DNA of 64,000 bases, from positions 992,001 to 1,056,000 of the forward strand of contig NW_002476246.1 of the NCBI RefSeq assembly GCF_000189635.1. The letters run 5' to 3'. Within the stretch, counting starts at the first letter, position 1. Each line of letters begins with the position of its first letter. Below are positions 13,297 to 24,076 of the stretch, piece after piece. The position numbers were made by a program, and so were the translations under genes. Source of the stretch: Tetrahymena thermophila SB210 (Eukaryota; Ciliophora; Oligohymenophorea; Hymenostomatida; Tetrahymenidae). The notes below the pieces were generated by a model. The model was not told where the DNA came from. It made no database searches and was given only the letters and a program-made list of their open reading frames with translations.

Positions 13297-15160
13297 TCAC
13301 AATAAGAAAGGTAAATCGCTGTTCTTAATACCGTTACCAATGTAAGCATAGCCAAAAATTTATGAATTAGCTCTATGATAGCCAACGAATCCTGGCCATA
13401 AAAGAGAACGAACAGTAGCCTATTAATTAATTAATTTAATATTTTTTAATTGAAATTAAATTATTAAATAATATAATTATAATTTATTTACACTAGTTTT
13501 TGAGGAATCAATTTAAACAGACCAGCAACCCTTAGGTAAATCGTGTTCAATAGGGTCAAGGAAGTTGAAGTGGAAAAGAGCATCGTCACGAGCTATAAAT
13601 TAATTTATAAAAAACAAAATTTAAAATGAAATTAATAAAATTTATCTATTTTTACCTATGAATTTCTTCTTTTCTTCAGATTGAGGAGCTGTTTTAAATT
13701 TAAATTAAAAAGATTTTTTTTAAAATTATAATAAGAAAAATATGATTGATTTTTACCTCTAAAATGTTAATAAGTGTTAATGTTGGCGACACTGTCAAGA
13801 GAAGCACCTCTAAAAGAATCATTATATCTTAATTCATGAGTAGGAGTCAATTTAAAGGCACCTACAGGGACCAAGGCGCAATCATTTTCAATAGCACGAA
13901 CGACATAAGCTAAACGATCCAATTCAGTGAAAGCCTTTGGCTTAACTTTAATATTTTCTTCTTCATCTGAATCTTCAGGCTTTTCTTCTCCTTCAGCTTG
14001 TTCTTAGTTTTATTCTTCAGCTTTTTAATAAAACACAAAGCAATTAAAATTTCAAATAAATTATCATTGTTCTAAAATTCATTTATTTAAACCATAGCTT
14101 TTCAAAGTTTTAAAATTTGAAAAAAAAATTAGCTTATTTGTTTGTATTTTGTTTTATTTTTTTTGCTTGCTTATTAGTTTATTTGTTTGCTTGTTTGTTT
14201 GTTTTACTGCTTGTTTATTTGCTTATTTATTTATTAACTGCTTACATTGATTTAAAAAAAATAATTCATTTAATATGTTTTAGGTAGAAAATCTATCTTG
14301 ATAATTATAACAAAAGATATATTCTTTTTTTCTTGTTGATTTATTTTTTACTTATCTATCTGTATATCTATTTATATATGTAAATCTATCTATATGCTAA
14401 ATATTAGTTTACCTTATTAGTCTTCGGGAAGAGGAATCAAAACGAATTTGTGATCACCAGTGAATAAATTACGGAATGAATCAACTTGAGCTCTATATTC
14501 TAAATTGATTTCTGGTAATTCATCAAAAACAAATGTATCGCTCCTTTAATTTATATTGGAAATATTATTATATGATTTGATTTGATTTGTTAGCTTTTGT
14601 TAAGAATAATTAATTGTCCTGATTTAATAATTAATTTTTTGATGCTATTTAAATAATTTTATTAGGTTGATTACTTTGCCCAGTAGAATTTCTTGGTTGG
14701 GAATTCGAACTTTCCTTTGAAGTTCAAGCCAACGGCAATGTAATAATCAAATTTTACTCCATTAATTTTACCCCAGAAAAGTATATTATCAAATTTTTCG
14801 GTTTCAGTAATTTGCAAAAGAGAAAGTTCAAGTTTTAACCTATTTATTTATTTAATGATAAAAGATATTTTATAAACTTCATTTAGTTAACAAAAATGTT
14901 AATAGCTGTAAAGAATAATGAACGAGCAACCAGCACATCTTATTATTATTAAACTGTTTAAAATACAAATTTATCATTTTTAAACCAATTAAAAAATCTT
15001 TGTTTTTTTTAATGTGATATGATGTCCACTACTTCTCTACAGCTCTTTAAATAACACTTCAAATAAAATAAAATTAACAAGCTGACTTTTCTTCTACATT
15101 TAAGGTAACTCCAATTTGATTAACGTACTTAATGTCGCTAGATAATCTATAAATATCCAT
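13297..15160 (-). CDS. RSPH9: Radial spoke head protein 9
   Basis: Component of the radial spoke head, which contacts the central-pair projections. Seven exons, 5' to 3': 15160-15087, 14839-14675, 14543-14413, 14020-13757, 13688-13656, 13592-13492, 13419-13297; total 296 aa (human RSPH9 is 276). Family blocks: NILFWGKINGVKFDYYIAVG near residue 45, AFTELDRLAYVVRAIENDCA followed by LVPVGAFKLTP, DPIEHDLPKGCWSVQ, and the C-terminal TVRSLLWPGFVGYHRA ... FGYAYIGNGIKNSDLPFLL ending at TGA. An acidic Glu/Gln insert near the start of exon 4 explains the extra length. Its neighbour encodes SPAG17, which belongs to the opposing central-pair apparatus. Confidence 0.94.
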
Positions 15161-17201
15161 CTTAAAATTAAATTTACAGTTGTTTGTTTGTTTGCTTTTT
15201 ATTGTTTTATTAATATTTATAACTAATTAATTAATAATATTCAATATGTTTTTATTATTTTTATTTTTATTATTAACTTTTCTATCTAAAATACAAGCAA
15301 TTTTTCAAAACCTCTCAAAATACAAATGCAATATATAAATAAATAAATAATCACTCATATGTTAGCATACACACATTCATACAAACAAACAAACATGCTT
15401 TGAATGGATTTTGCATCCAATTTATCATTCATTTTAATATTTTCTTTTTATTTTTGAAAATATTAAAATTTGATTTTATAAATTCTTTCAGTTTTACAAA
15501 TTTCATTAATGAGATTCTTCAATCACCAAAATTAATATTCAACTGCAAATAAATAAATTAATTAATTAATTAGTTAATTAAAAATGTAAATAATTTTAGA
15601 GTTAAATATTTATAAAATTTTAAAAACAATTTAAAAAAGCTTTCTAAATTTGCATTTATTTATCTTTGAATTATTTGAAATGGAAGTTTAATTAACTTAA
15701 TTATTTTATAATCTGTAAATGATATTTAAAATAAATGAGAATTCCATTTTATTAATTATGAACATTTTTTTACTCTCAAATATTTATTTTACTAGAGAAA
15801 TAAAAATAAATTGCATATACCTAAAAAATAAATTCTTATTTTATCAAATGAAAAATTACATTCAAAAAATAAATATGACCATGTTAGTTATATGAGCTAA
15901 TAATAACTTGGTTAATTTTAAAATATGTAAATTTCATTTATTTCCCTCTAATAATAACAAAGATAATTTTTATAATTTAAGCCTTAAATACTTGCAAAAT
16001 TCAAATAAATTTTTATATCATTTATGTTGCTTGTAAAGCTTTAGAATAAAATTATTCTTATTTATCTCTTGCAAAAGCAAAACAAAAATTGAAAATTTTT
16101 TTATTTTGATAATAAAATATTATTTTTAGCTTTATTAAATAAAGCATTTTGATTAAATAACTAAGTAAACTAATAGTAATCTTGAGCCAAGATTGAGTTT
16201 CAAAGTTGGAAGCATGCTTAACACATTTTTCAAATACAACAAGTAAAATTAAAAATATTTGTTGATAAATAAGCTTTTACTTTTTAAACATTTCATAATT
16301 TAAAAAAAACAAATATGGAGCTTCATAAAATCTATTAAATTAACTTTAAGAATTTTTCATAAAATTTAAATAAATGGTAAATCCATCCTATAAATTTATT
16401 CTTTAAAAATAATTAAAAAATTACAAATTATGTATCAATCTTTAAATATACATAATTTATTTATTTATTTATTTAAAAGTAAAATTTAAAATAGATGGTC
16501 ACTATAAAATTTAATTTCTTAATTTCATTTTAAGAAATTTTAATTTAAAAGAATTTAGAAGGTTATTGAATTAATTTGTATTTAATAAATAATAATTTAA
16601 ATTTTTTGATTAATTTAAAATAAATAAATAAATTGTTTTATTTAAATAATATTTTATTAAATTAATTTCTTATATTAAAAAGAGATATTTAACTTAATAA
16701 TTTAATTAAATTGTATAAATATAAAATAGAAATGAGCCTTCTCTTTTTTTTTTGTTATTATTAGAAATTTCACATATTTATTTGATAAATAATAAAATAA
16801 AATGATAATTTAATTTTTTAAATATTAATTAGTAGTGTAGTGTTTTAATAAAAAATTATTATTAATTAATGTAAATCAAAATCTCATAAAATAATTTAAT
16901 TTGATTTTAATTAATTGTATGTGATCAAGTTAATTATTTAACTGAATAAAATTGGATACATAATATAAAATATAATTGAGCTTTCAGTTTATATTTTACT
17001 ATATATTTTTAGCTGTTTTATAATATGATTTTTATATTAATTTTATTTAATAATCTTTATTTAGTGTTTGTTTTAATCTTTCATATTTTTTATTAGTTAG
17101 TTGTTGGTTGGTTGGTTGGTTGGTTGGTTGGTTGGTTGGTTGAGAAATTATTTTTTTAAATTAAATTGTTTGCTGATTACATTCAATATTCATTGATTCA
17201 C
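15161..17201. other. 2-kb AT-rich spacer
   Basis: No coding stretch was recognised on either strand. It contains ATTT/AAAT runs and, at 17101-17142, a TTGG microsatellite near the 3' end of the EF-hand-like gene. Confidence 0.5.
17101..17142. repeat. (GGTT)n microsatellite
   Basis: About ten tandem GGTT units lie 60 bases beyond the stop of the minus-strand EF-hand-like gene. It is the most G-rich tract of the intergenic DNA. The unit differs from the Tetrahymena telomere repeat (GGGGTT), so it is not a telomere remnant by sequence. Confidence 0.9.
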
Positions 17202-17971
17202 TCACTCATTTTCGAATATTTCTCTGAGGTCTTTTAAAGTTATTTTTCCTGATTTTTCACCTTTAACGTTTAAGCATTCTTCAAGTATACTAATATCTTT
17301 TGGATCTAAGTCGGCATATCCCAACACTTAGAATACCTTTTTAAGTCTACCCATATCAAGTGTGTCAGTTTTATTAGGGTCGAGTAAATTAAATGCTTCT
17401 TACAAAGGATCAAAATGATCTAGTTCATTTTATTTTAAAAGTTCGAAAAGCTCCTTTGATTTTATTTCAGATTTACCCTAAGTCAAGGCAGGAATTTCAT
17501 TTAAAGGGAAGTTAGGATTTAGATCTGGAATTTTTCTCTTTAACTCTTGAAGAGAAATTTTCGATCCTCCATTCTTTTCATCAAGTATTTTAAATGCCTT
17601 TTCAATATCTTCTAAACTAATCTAGACTCCTTATACTTTTTCCTTCGAAGATGGAAAATTCAAATCTAAAATAATTTAATAATAAATAAATAAATAAATC
17701 AGCTTCAAATATTAGATAAATGTAGAATGGATAAATCTTGGCTAAAAATCAAATATAAAATGGATTAAAAAATCAATAAAAACTTGAAATTATTACTAAT
17801 TAACCCTGCTTCTTCAAGAGCTTTGAAATTAACCATTTCTTTCTTTTTGAATGGAGATAGTTATTTCAAAGGAGATAATTTTCCAGTTCTCTCAAGCTGC
17901 ATCTGAGCCTTTTAGAACTAAATAAGAGTTTTCTGTAATTCTTTATAATCTAATCCTTAAGTTAAATCCAT
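17202..17971 (-). CDS. EF-hand-like (calmodulin-fold) small protein with degenerate loops
   Basis: Two exons (17971-17797 and 17665-17202) join in phase to 212 aa. Residues from about 70 on form repeated helix-loop-helix units typical of EF-hand proteins: ISLEDIEKAFKILDEKNGG, DPLQEAFNLLDPNKTDTLD, RLKKVFQVLGYADLDPKDI and KSGKITLKDFREIF at the C-terminus. The loops lack the full set of acidic ligands (in DPNKTDTLDMGR the last position is Arg rather than Glu), so calcium binding is doubtful. The first ATG in the open frame was chosen; the frame stays open upstream without another Met, so an upstream exon is possible. It lies about 2 kb upstream of RSPH9 on the same strand; a ciliary role is only a guess from position. 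Confidence 0.62.
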
Positions 17972-19133
17972 CTTTTTAGTTGTTAGTAAATCTTCTTCTC
18001 TTCTTCTAGTTACTTTATTGCTCTGCTGGACTAGTTTATTCTACTTTATTAATATATACTGATTTTTCAATAATTTGCTTTGCTTTCAGATAAGTTATTT
18101 ATTATTTTAATGCAAATTATAAAAAATTGTACACAATCACTTAAATTTTTGATCTTTAAAAGAAAGCCTTTTAGCAAATAATTAATTAATTATTCATTCA
18201 ATCAATCAATCAATAAATCATTCAATCAGTCAGTCAGTCTTAAATTTTGCAAAGAATGAAAGAAGTCGTTTAATAATTTTAATGTTATTAACTACTTTGA
18301 AATTGAGATGAAATTAGCTAGTAAAAACCGATTGATTTTAATAAAACAAATTAAATTATTTTTCAAGAAAAAATAAAACCATTTTAAAGGAAATTGATGC
18401 CTATATTAATTATATTTGCGATACAAACTTTTTTCAAATAATTTAAATTATTTAAAATATAGTTGATTAAAGATGATTAGCTTCATTTTAAGCTTTTATT
18501 ATTTATTCTTTTTCAAAAATAAATAAATACAAAATTTTTTAATTAAAATTATTTTTTTTAATAATTTTCTTGCTTTCTTTAAAATTTATAATTTCTTTTT
18601 TACATTCTTTAAAAGTTTTTAAGAAAACTAAAGATGGCTTTTTAGAACAAACAAAGACATTTTTTTAAATTTATTAATCGAATAAATCATTTATTTATCC
18701 CATAAATATTTAATAAATTAGCATTAAATTTAAATATATTAATTGCTATGTTTTATGTAAATGTTTATATTTGTATTAAATGTCTTATATAACCTTCTAT
18801 CCATATTTTTGTATTTAGAATGGCAAATTACTGCTATTAAATATCTCACTTATATCTATCTATCTATATATTGATCGATCTAACTAACTAACTAACTAAT
18901 TATATGCTAAAAATTTTATTTTAATTTATTCGAAAAATGTAAGTTGATTGTTATCTGTTTAGCTAAAACCAATACGAATAAATGAAGCTCTGAATAACAA
19001 ACACTACATGAATTAATATTAAAGCTCTATTATAACATATTGAATTGTGTTTAAGCAAATTTTGCAGATAATTCTTAATTGATAAAACCAAATTCCCTTC
19101 AAATAATAATTTTTAATTGTTTTATGTTTAATT
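17972..19133. other. AT-rich spacer
   Basis: Nothing coding was recognised. Tetranucleotide runs (AATC, TATC, ACTA types) occur around 18190-18240 and 18855-18900. Confidence 0.5.
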
Positions 19134-19612
19134 TCAGTATTTGATAGCCTTGGGAGCAACAGGGCTTTGAGGATCAACGTATTCACCATAATTAGGTGGT
19201 TTTGCCTATTATTAAAAAATGATTTAGTTTTAGATATTGGCTTTTTTGCAGATTAACTAGCTATTTTGCTTGTTAATGAGCTAAATTCAAAAATAAAATA
19301 TGATGATACTGTTGATATCATAGAATTTCTCCAAACCATGAAGCAAAGAATGGCAGTGGGGAAAAACATATGGAAAGTATTCCATTTCCAGTTTTTATTG
19401 ACAATCCACTAACCAACATGTAAGTAACGAGGAATAGGATATTTCTAGAAGCCACCCATTTCAATATCTTTCTTATACTATTTATTATTCTTTTCTTTTC
19501 CTTAACCTAAAATTAAGAGCTTTTATTAATAATTATATAAATATTATTCTTTACTTTTCACTTTGATTTTTCTCAAACTAAATATCTTCATTTTCATCGC
19601 ATTAAAAGCCAT
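19134..19612 (-). CDS. Small single-pass membrane protein, unknown
   Basis: Three exons (19612-19555, 19506-19310, 19205-19134) join in phase to 108 aa ending on TGA. The N-terminus (about 35 aa) is strongly basic with Met, Phe and Lys, compatible with a mitochondrial targeting signal. One hydrophobic segment at about 62-78 is flanked by aromatic residues (WKWNTFHMFFPTAILCFMVW). The C-terminus is Pro/Tyr-rich (AKPPNYGEYVDPQSPVAPKA). This build resembles supernumerary subunits of respiratory complexes, but I cannot assign a family. An in-frame ATG at 19627 is an alternative start. It is divergent from the METTL16 gene, with starts about 250 bases apart. Confidence 0.6.
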
Positions 19613-19858
19613 TTCAATAAGCAACATTCCAAATAATCTCACACAACACAGTCTCAGCCAACCCAAAAATATTCATTCCCTATCTCTATCTAACTCATCA
19701 TCAAAATTCATTTTTAAACATTTTAAAATAAAATAAATAAATTAGAAATATTTTATGAATATTTTTATTTATTTTTTCAATAGAAAATTTTAATTATCAA
19801 TCTTTATTATTTCTTTTAAAGAATAATTAATTAAATTTATTATTTAATAGATCAATCA

Positions 19859-21214
19859 ATGGATTATAATTAGTCAAACATTCCTCAAAAGCACAAAAAT
19901 ATTACAAAGAACAACAACAACAATTAAAATTACAAAAAGTTTAAGTCATTCTCAAATAATAATAATAAGCACCATCATAGAAATAGAGAAAGGGGAGATG
20001 CTAAAAATTATAAATTGAGTTAAGACGAGTAATAAAATTACTCAAAAGGGAATAGGGAAATCTAAGAAAAATTTTAATGGGATTTCGATGAACTTGCAAT
20101 CCATTATCCTCCTTTGAACGACTATGTTTTTATAAATGAAAGAGGGAGAACAACTATAGACTGGACTAATACAGCTGCTCATAAGACTCTTAACCAAGCG
20201 ATTCTGGCAGTGTAATTTAAGATAGTTTATTGGGATATGCCATAAGACTAACTCATTCCTACAATACCATCAAGATTAAATTACTTAGAGTGGATTCATA
20301 ATAAATTGTAAAGTTTAAAAATAAACAATGAACAAAGCAATTAAATTAAAGCAATTGATATTGGAACTGGAGCCAGTGTAATTTATCCAATACTTGGAGC
20401 TTCCAAATATAACTGGTCATTTATAGCCACTGAACTAAGCGATGCTTCTTATTAGAATGCTAAAAAAATAATCAACAATAATCCTTAGCTAAAAAATAAA
20501 GTAGAGTTAAGGAAATCATAAGGAAATATATTTAAAGATATTATACAAAAATCAGATGGAGATATTTCTTTCACTATGTGCAACCCACCTTTTTTCTCAG
20601 AACACGAAGAAAAATAGATTTGGGTGAATGCCTAAATGAAAGAAAATGAGTATATATGCGAAGGAGGAGAGTTATAATTTTTGAAGCAGATGTTCGAAGA
20701 GTCTAAAATATTTGCAAATTAAATTAAAATCTTTACTTCTTTGGTTGGTAAATAGACAAATTTTGAGTAGTTTCTTTAATATTTAAAACAATAAAATATA
20801 CAAAATTTAAATGAAAATCATGACGATAATAAAGAAATTTCGAAGCCATAAATGAATAAAAATGGAGAAGATGAGTTAAATGAATACAATAATTAAAATA
20901 TTGAAAGAAGATAAATATCTTTTAATTATCAAAGTGAATTTTAAAATGCTAAAAATGATGATAAAATCTAAAATGATATAAGTGTATAAAATTGTTAAGG
21001 AGAAGAATTTAAAAACATTCAACCTTAAATATAATCTTAATAAGCAAAAATAGAGTAATAAGATAGCTAGGAAATCAATTAAAAAGGGATTTCAAATAGT
21101 TAAAAAGATATTACGAAAAAATGCTAAAATAAGTAAGTGAGTGTATAAATATTTGAAGGAAGTATTGTTCAAGGAAATACAACAAGATGGATTGTTGGGT
21201 GGAGATTTGAATGA
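19859..21214 (+). CDS. METTL16: METTL16/RlmF-family RNA N6-adenosine methyltransferase
   Basis: Single exon, 451 aa, TGA stop. The family methylates adenine N6 in U6 snRNA and mRNA hairpins (METTL16) or 23S rRNA (RlmF). An Asn/His/Lys-rich leader of about 60 aa precedes the catalytic domain. The family opening HYPPLNDYVFINERGRTTID and then YLEWI are present. The SAM-binding motif I is IDIGTGASVIYP (from residue 166), followed by WSFIATELSDASYQNAKKII. The catalytic motif is NPPFF at 242-246. CEGGELQFLKQMFEES follows. A Gln/Asn/Lys-rich insert fills about 300-425, and the family end GNTTRWIVGWRFE finishes the protein. The insert makes the C-terminal half unusually low in complexity. The 3' end is partly copied downstream (see repeat). 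Confidence 0.92.
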
Positions 21215-21316
21215 AGGTGTTTAATTTATAAATAGATAAACATTCAAATATGTATTTGAATATCCTATATTTATTCAAGATTAAAACTACTTTTCAATTT
21301 ATCTCAAAAATATTTT
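21147..21316 (+). repeat. Source copy of a partial duplication: METTL16 3' end and 3' flank
   Basis: This stretch covers the last codons and 3' flank of the METTL16 gene and matches 21425-21612. Shared blocks include TGGAGATTTGAATGAAGG, AATATCCTATATTTATT and ACTACTTTTCAATTTAT, in the same order and orientation. Confidence 0.8.
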
Positions 21317-21424
21317 GAAAACTTAATTATTATTTTTTATTTGCTAAGGTGAAAGTTCGTTTTTGGATGAAAAATCGTTAAAAATAATTAATAAAAATGT
21401 TAAAATAAAAATGATTGTGCAAAT

Positions 21425-21612
21425 AAATATTTAAAGGAAGTGTATATAGTTCAAAGTATTGCTGGATGGAGATTTGAATGAAGGTTTTTATTATAAAAGA
21501 CAATTAATTTATAAATAAATAAATATATATTCGAATATGTATTATGTAAATATCCTATATTTATTTACAACAAACAAAAACTACTTTTCAATTTATTTAA
21601 AGAAATTTTTAT
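21425..21612 (+). pseudogene. Decayed duplicate of the METTL16 3' end
   Basis: A second, diverged copy of 21147-21316 in direct orientation. The region matching the last codons has lost several bases and the frame, so no protein is made. It ends just before the IQ-motif gene's 3' end. The spacing suggests a local tandem duplication of about 280 bases. Confidence 0.72.
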
Positions 21613-21751
21613 GTTTTTTTTCATTACTAAATTCAAAAAGTGTTTCTTTCATTTTTATTTGCTTGTACAAAAAACAAAACAAACTAAAATTCATATGCTT
21701 ATTTGTTTGTTTGTTTGCTTGTTATAGCATTTTATATTTTCTTTTTTAGCC

Positions 21752-22030
21752 TCATTAGTCTTATTCGTCTTACTCGTCTTGTAGTTAGAGTTTACTAAGT
21801 AATTCAAGGAACTCAGATTTTTCTGCACCAGCACCAGCTTGATTCATGCTCTAAAGAGTTTTATAAAACTATCTCCTCTTCTTGAGATTCTTGTAAGCTT
21901 TCTAAATCTTAGAAGAAGCAAAATTGACCTTGACAAGGAAAGTCATCAGTCTTGCTTTGTTAATTTTCTAAATGAATTTCTTGTCTTAGCCTTCAGCTTA
22001 TAGCTCTAAAGTTGGATTGTTTAAGCCCAT
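21752..22030 (-). CDS. Small IQ-motif protein
   Basis: One exon of 92 aa; several TAA/TAG codons read as Gln, TGA stop. The centre is basic and helical, with one IQ-like calmodulin-binding motif at about 39-53 (SSKIQKAYKNLKKRRQF). An acidic Gln/Glu/Asp tail (LQLQDEQDEQDQ) follows. Calmodulin or a calmodulin-like light chain is the expected partner. No further family is recognisable. GC content is higher than in the flanks, which supports coding. Confidence 0.65.
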
Positions 22031-24076
22031 TTATTTGTGTTTGTTTGTTAGTTAGTTTTTATTCTTGATTTTATTTATATCTTTTAAATATTTCAGTTTT
22101 ATTTAGAGATATTTAATATTTTTAATGAAGCTTGTAAATTGCATTTAAAACTTTTCATTTAAATTAACAAATCAATGATTTTATTTCATCATTCATTGCT
22201 ATTGCTGGGTTAATTTGCTTTGCTCTGTTAAAAAATCATAGAAGGGTAATTATGCTGCATAAAAACTACTATCAAAATCTTAAAATTAAAACCAACAAAT
22301 TTTTTAAATGAGTCTGATGAATTTTATTGAGTAAATTTAATTAATTTTTTCATCAATCTTATAGAAAATTTATTTAATAATCTCAAAATTTTCTAATTTT
22401 AAACACACTAAATTAATTCTTTTTACTTATTTTCTATATAAAATATTTTTGAAATTCAATAAAATTTAAAAAATGAAATACTTAATTCGATTTAAAATAA
22501 AAATACTGTAAATTAAATATTTAAAAGTCTTTGATTCATCATAATGAATGGAAAAACCTTTTCTGCTTAAAAATTTACAAAAAAATAAAAAAATAACTTT
22601 AATACTTACTATTCAATTATTCATCCTTTAAATTATTAATAAATTTATTAGTTATTTTTTTTATAATTTAAAGATGAATTTTAATTAAAATAATTTTTTA
22701 ATATTCATTTTATTTTATCTTTCAATATAAATTAATAAATTTTTTTTTTGCAAATTTTGTATAACCGTCAGTTCTTAAATTAAGTACAAATCTTAAGTTG
22801 AAAAAAAAATTTTTTAATTATTTTGAATGAAACTTAATTATCTTTACAAAATTTTATAATATTTGAAAATTTTGAAAATGTAATATCAAATTTTAGATTA
22901 ATTAAAAGATAAATATATAAATAAACACAGTATAAATAAATTTAGGTAAATGACAAAGTAATAATTATTTAAATAAACATTTAAATTTAATATAATTTAA
23001 TATTATTATTTTTTAAAAATACTTAATTTAAGAACTGACGGTATTATTTTTCAAAATATAATTATATAATTCTTAATATCAATCATATAATAAAGATATA
23101 GTAAAAACTTGACATTAAATTTATATTTATCAGTTTATGTTAAAAATAATAATTTAATTTTGGAAACTTAAGAGTAAAAAATGAAAAACCAATACAAAAT
23201 TTTTCTTCAAATAAAATAATCAAATTTAAATAGAAAGTTAAAATTATAGCATTTCTTAATTATTTAATTACTTTTCCTTAGAAAAAAAAAAAATTAATAC
23301 TATTATTAATTGTAATTTTTTAATTCATTATCATAAACAATTTTTTTAGGAAACTAATTCTTTTAATTATCTTGAAAATAGAAATTAAGTCAATAAATAA
23401 ATAAAAGAAATGATGAAAAAAGACTAAACGAATACTCCGATAAAAATATCAAGAAATAAAATTCTGAATCAATAAATTTTATTTATTAAAGAGTTCAAAA
23501 ATTATCTAAAAATAAAAAAAAATAATAAAAACTTATGCCTCTTTTTCATGGAAAAAAAATGTTTAGTACTTTAATAATTAAATTAATTAGGGTTAGGAAA
23601 TTAATTTATAATAATAGAATTATAAAACTAAACCTCTTAAGAAAGAATTATTTATCGAAATAGTTCAAAATATAAATTCAAGACTTAATTTGATTTTTAG
23701 AGGACTAAATAATAAATTATTAATAGAATTTGTTTGTATACTAGTACAAATGAAAGTAAAGCTGGTTTGATTCAATAATGGTTGTTTTTTAGTTACTATT
23801 TATGGGAAAAATAACAAAAATAACTATAAAAATAAGACTTTTAATAGTAGTAATAATATGTAAAAATTAGTTCTATGATTGAAATTAAATTATAAGAAAT
23901 ACTGATGAGGAAGATACAAATTAATACTGGTAAAAGCCTAAGTTTAATGTAAAAATGATAAATAAATTAATAAGTAAATAAGAATAACAATAATAATTAA
24001 TAATACTTTATAAAATTTAAAAAACTCAGTTTATTAATTAAAAGTTAAGTAGGAATAATAAATAAATAAAAAAATT
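22031..24076. other. 2-kb AT-rich spacer containing a MITE-like element
   Basis: No coding stretch was seen. The inverted-repeat element at 22764-23042 is listed separately; the rest is A/T runs and ATTA-type repeats. Confidence 0.5.
22764..23042. mobile_element. MITE-like element with 23-bp terminal inverted repeats
   Basis: ACCGTCAGTTCTTAAATTAA (first 20 bases) at 22764 is the start of a 23-bp sequence whose exact reverse complement lies at 23020-23042. The 279-bp unit is AT-rich with no ORF, as expected for a non-autonomous DNA transposon remnant. ACCGTCA-type ends recur, diverged, in the element at 41911-42041. Target-site duplication is unclear (ATA on the left, ATT on the right). Confidence 0.75.

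Noticed and set aside
17101-17142. GGTT repeat as interstitial telomere
   Set aside because: The unit is TTGG rather than TTGGGG; better explained as a microsatellite.
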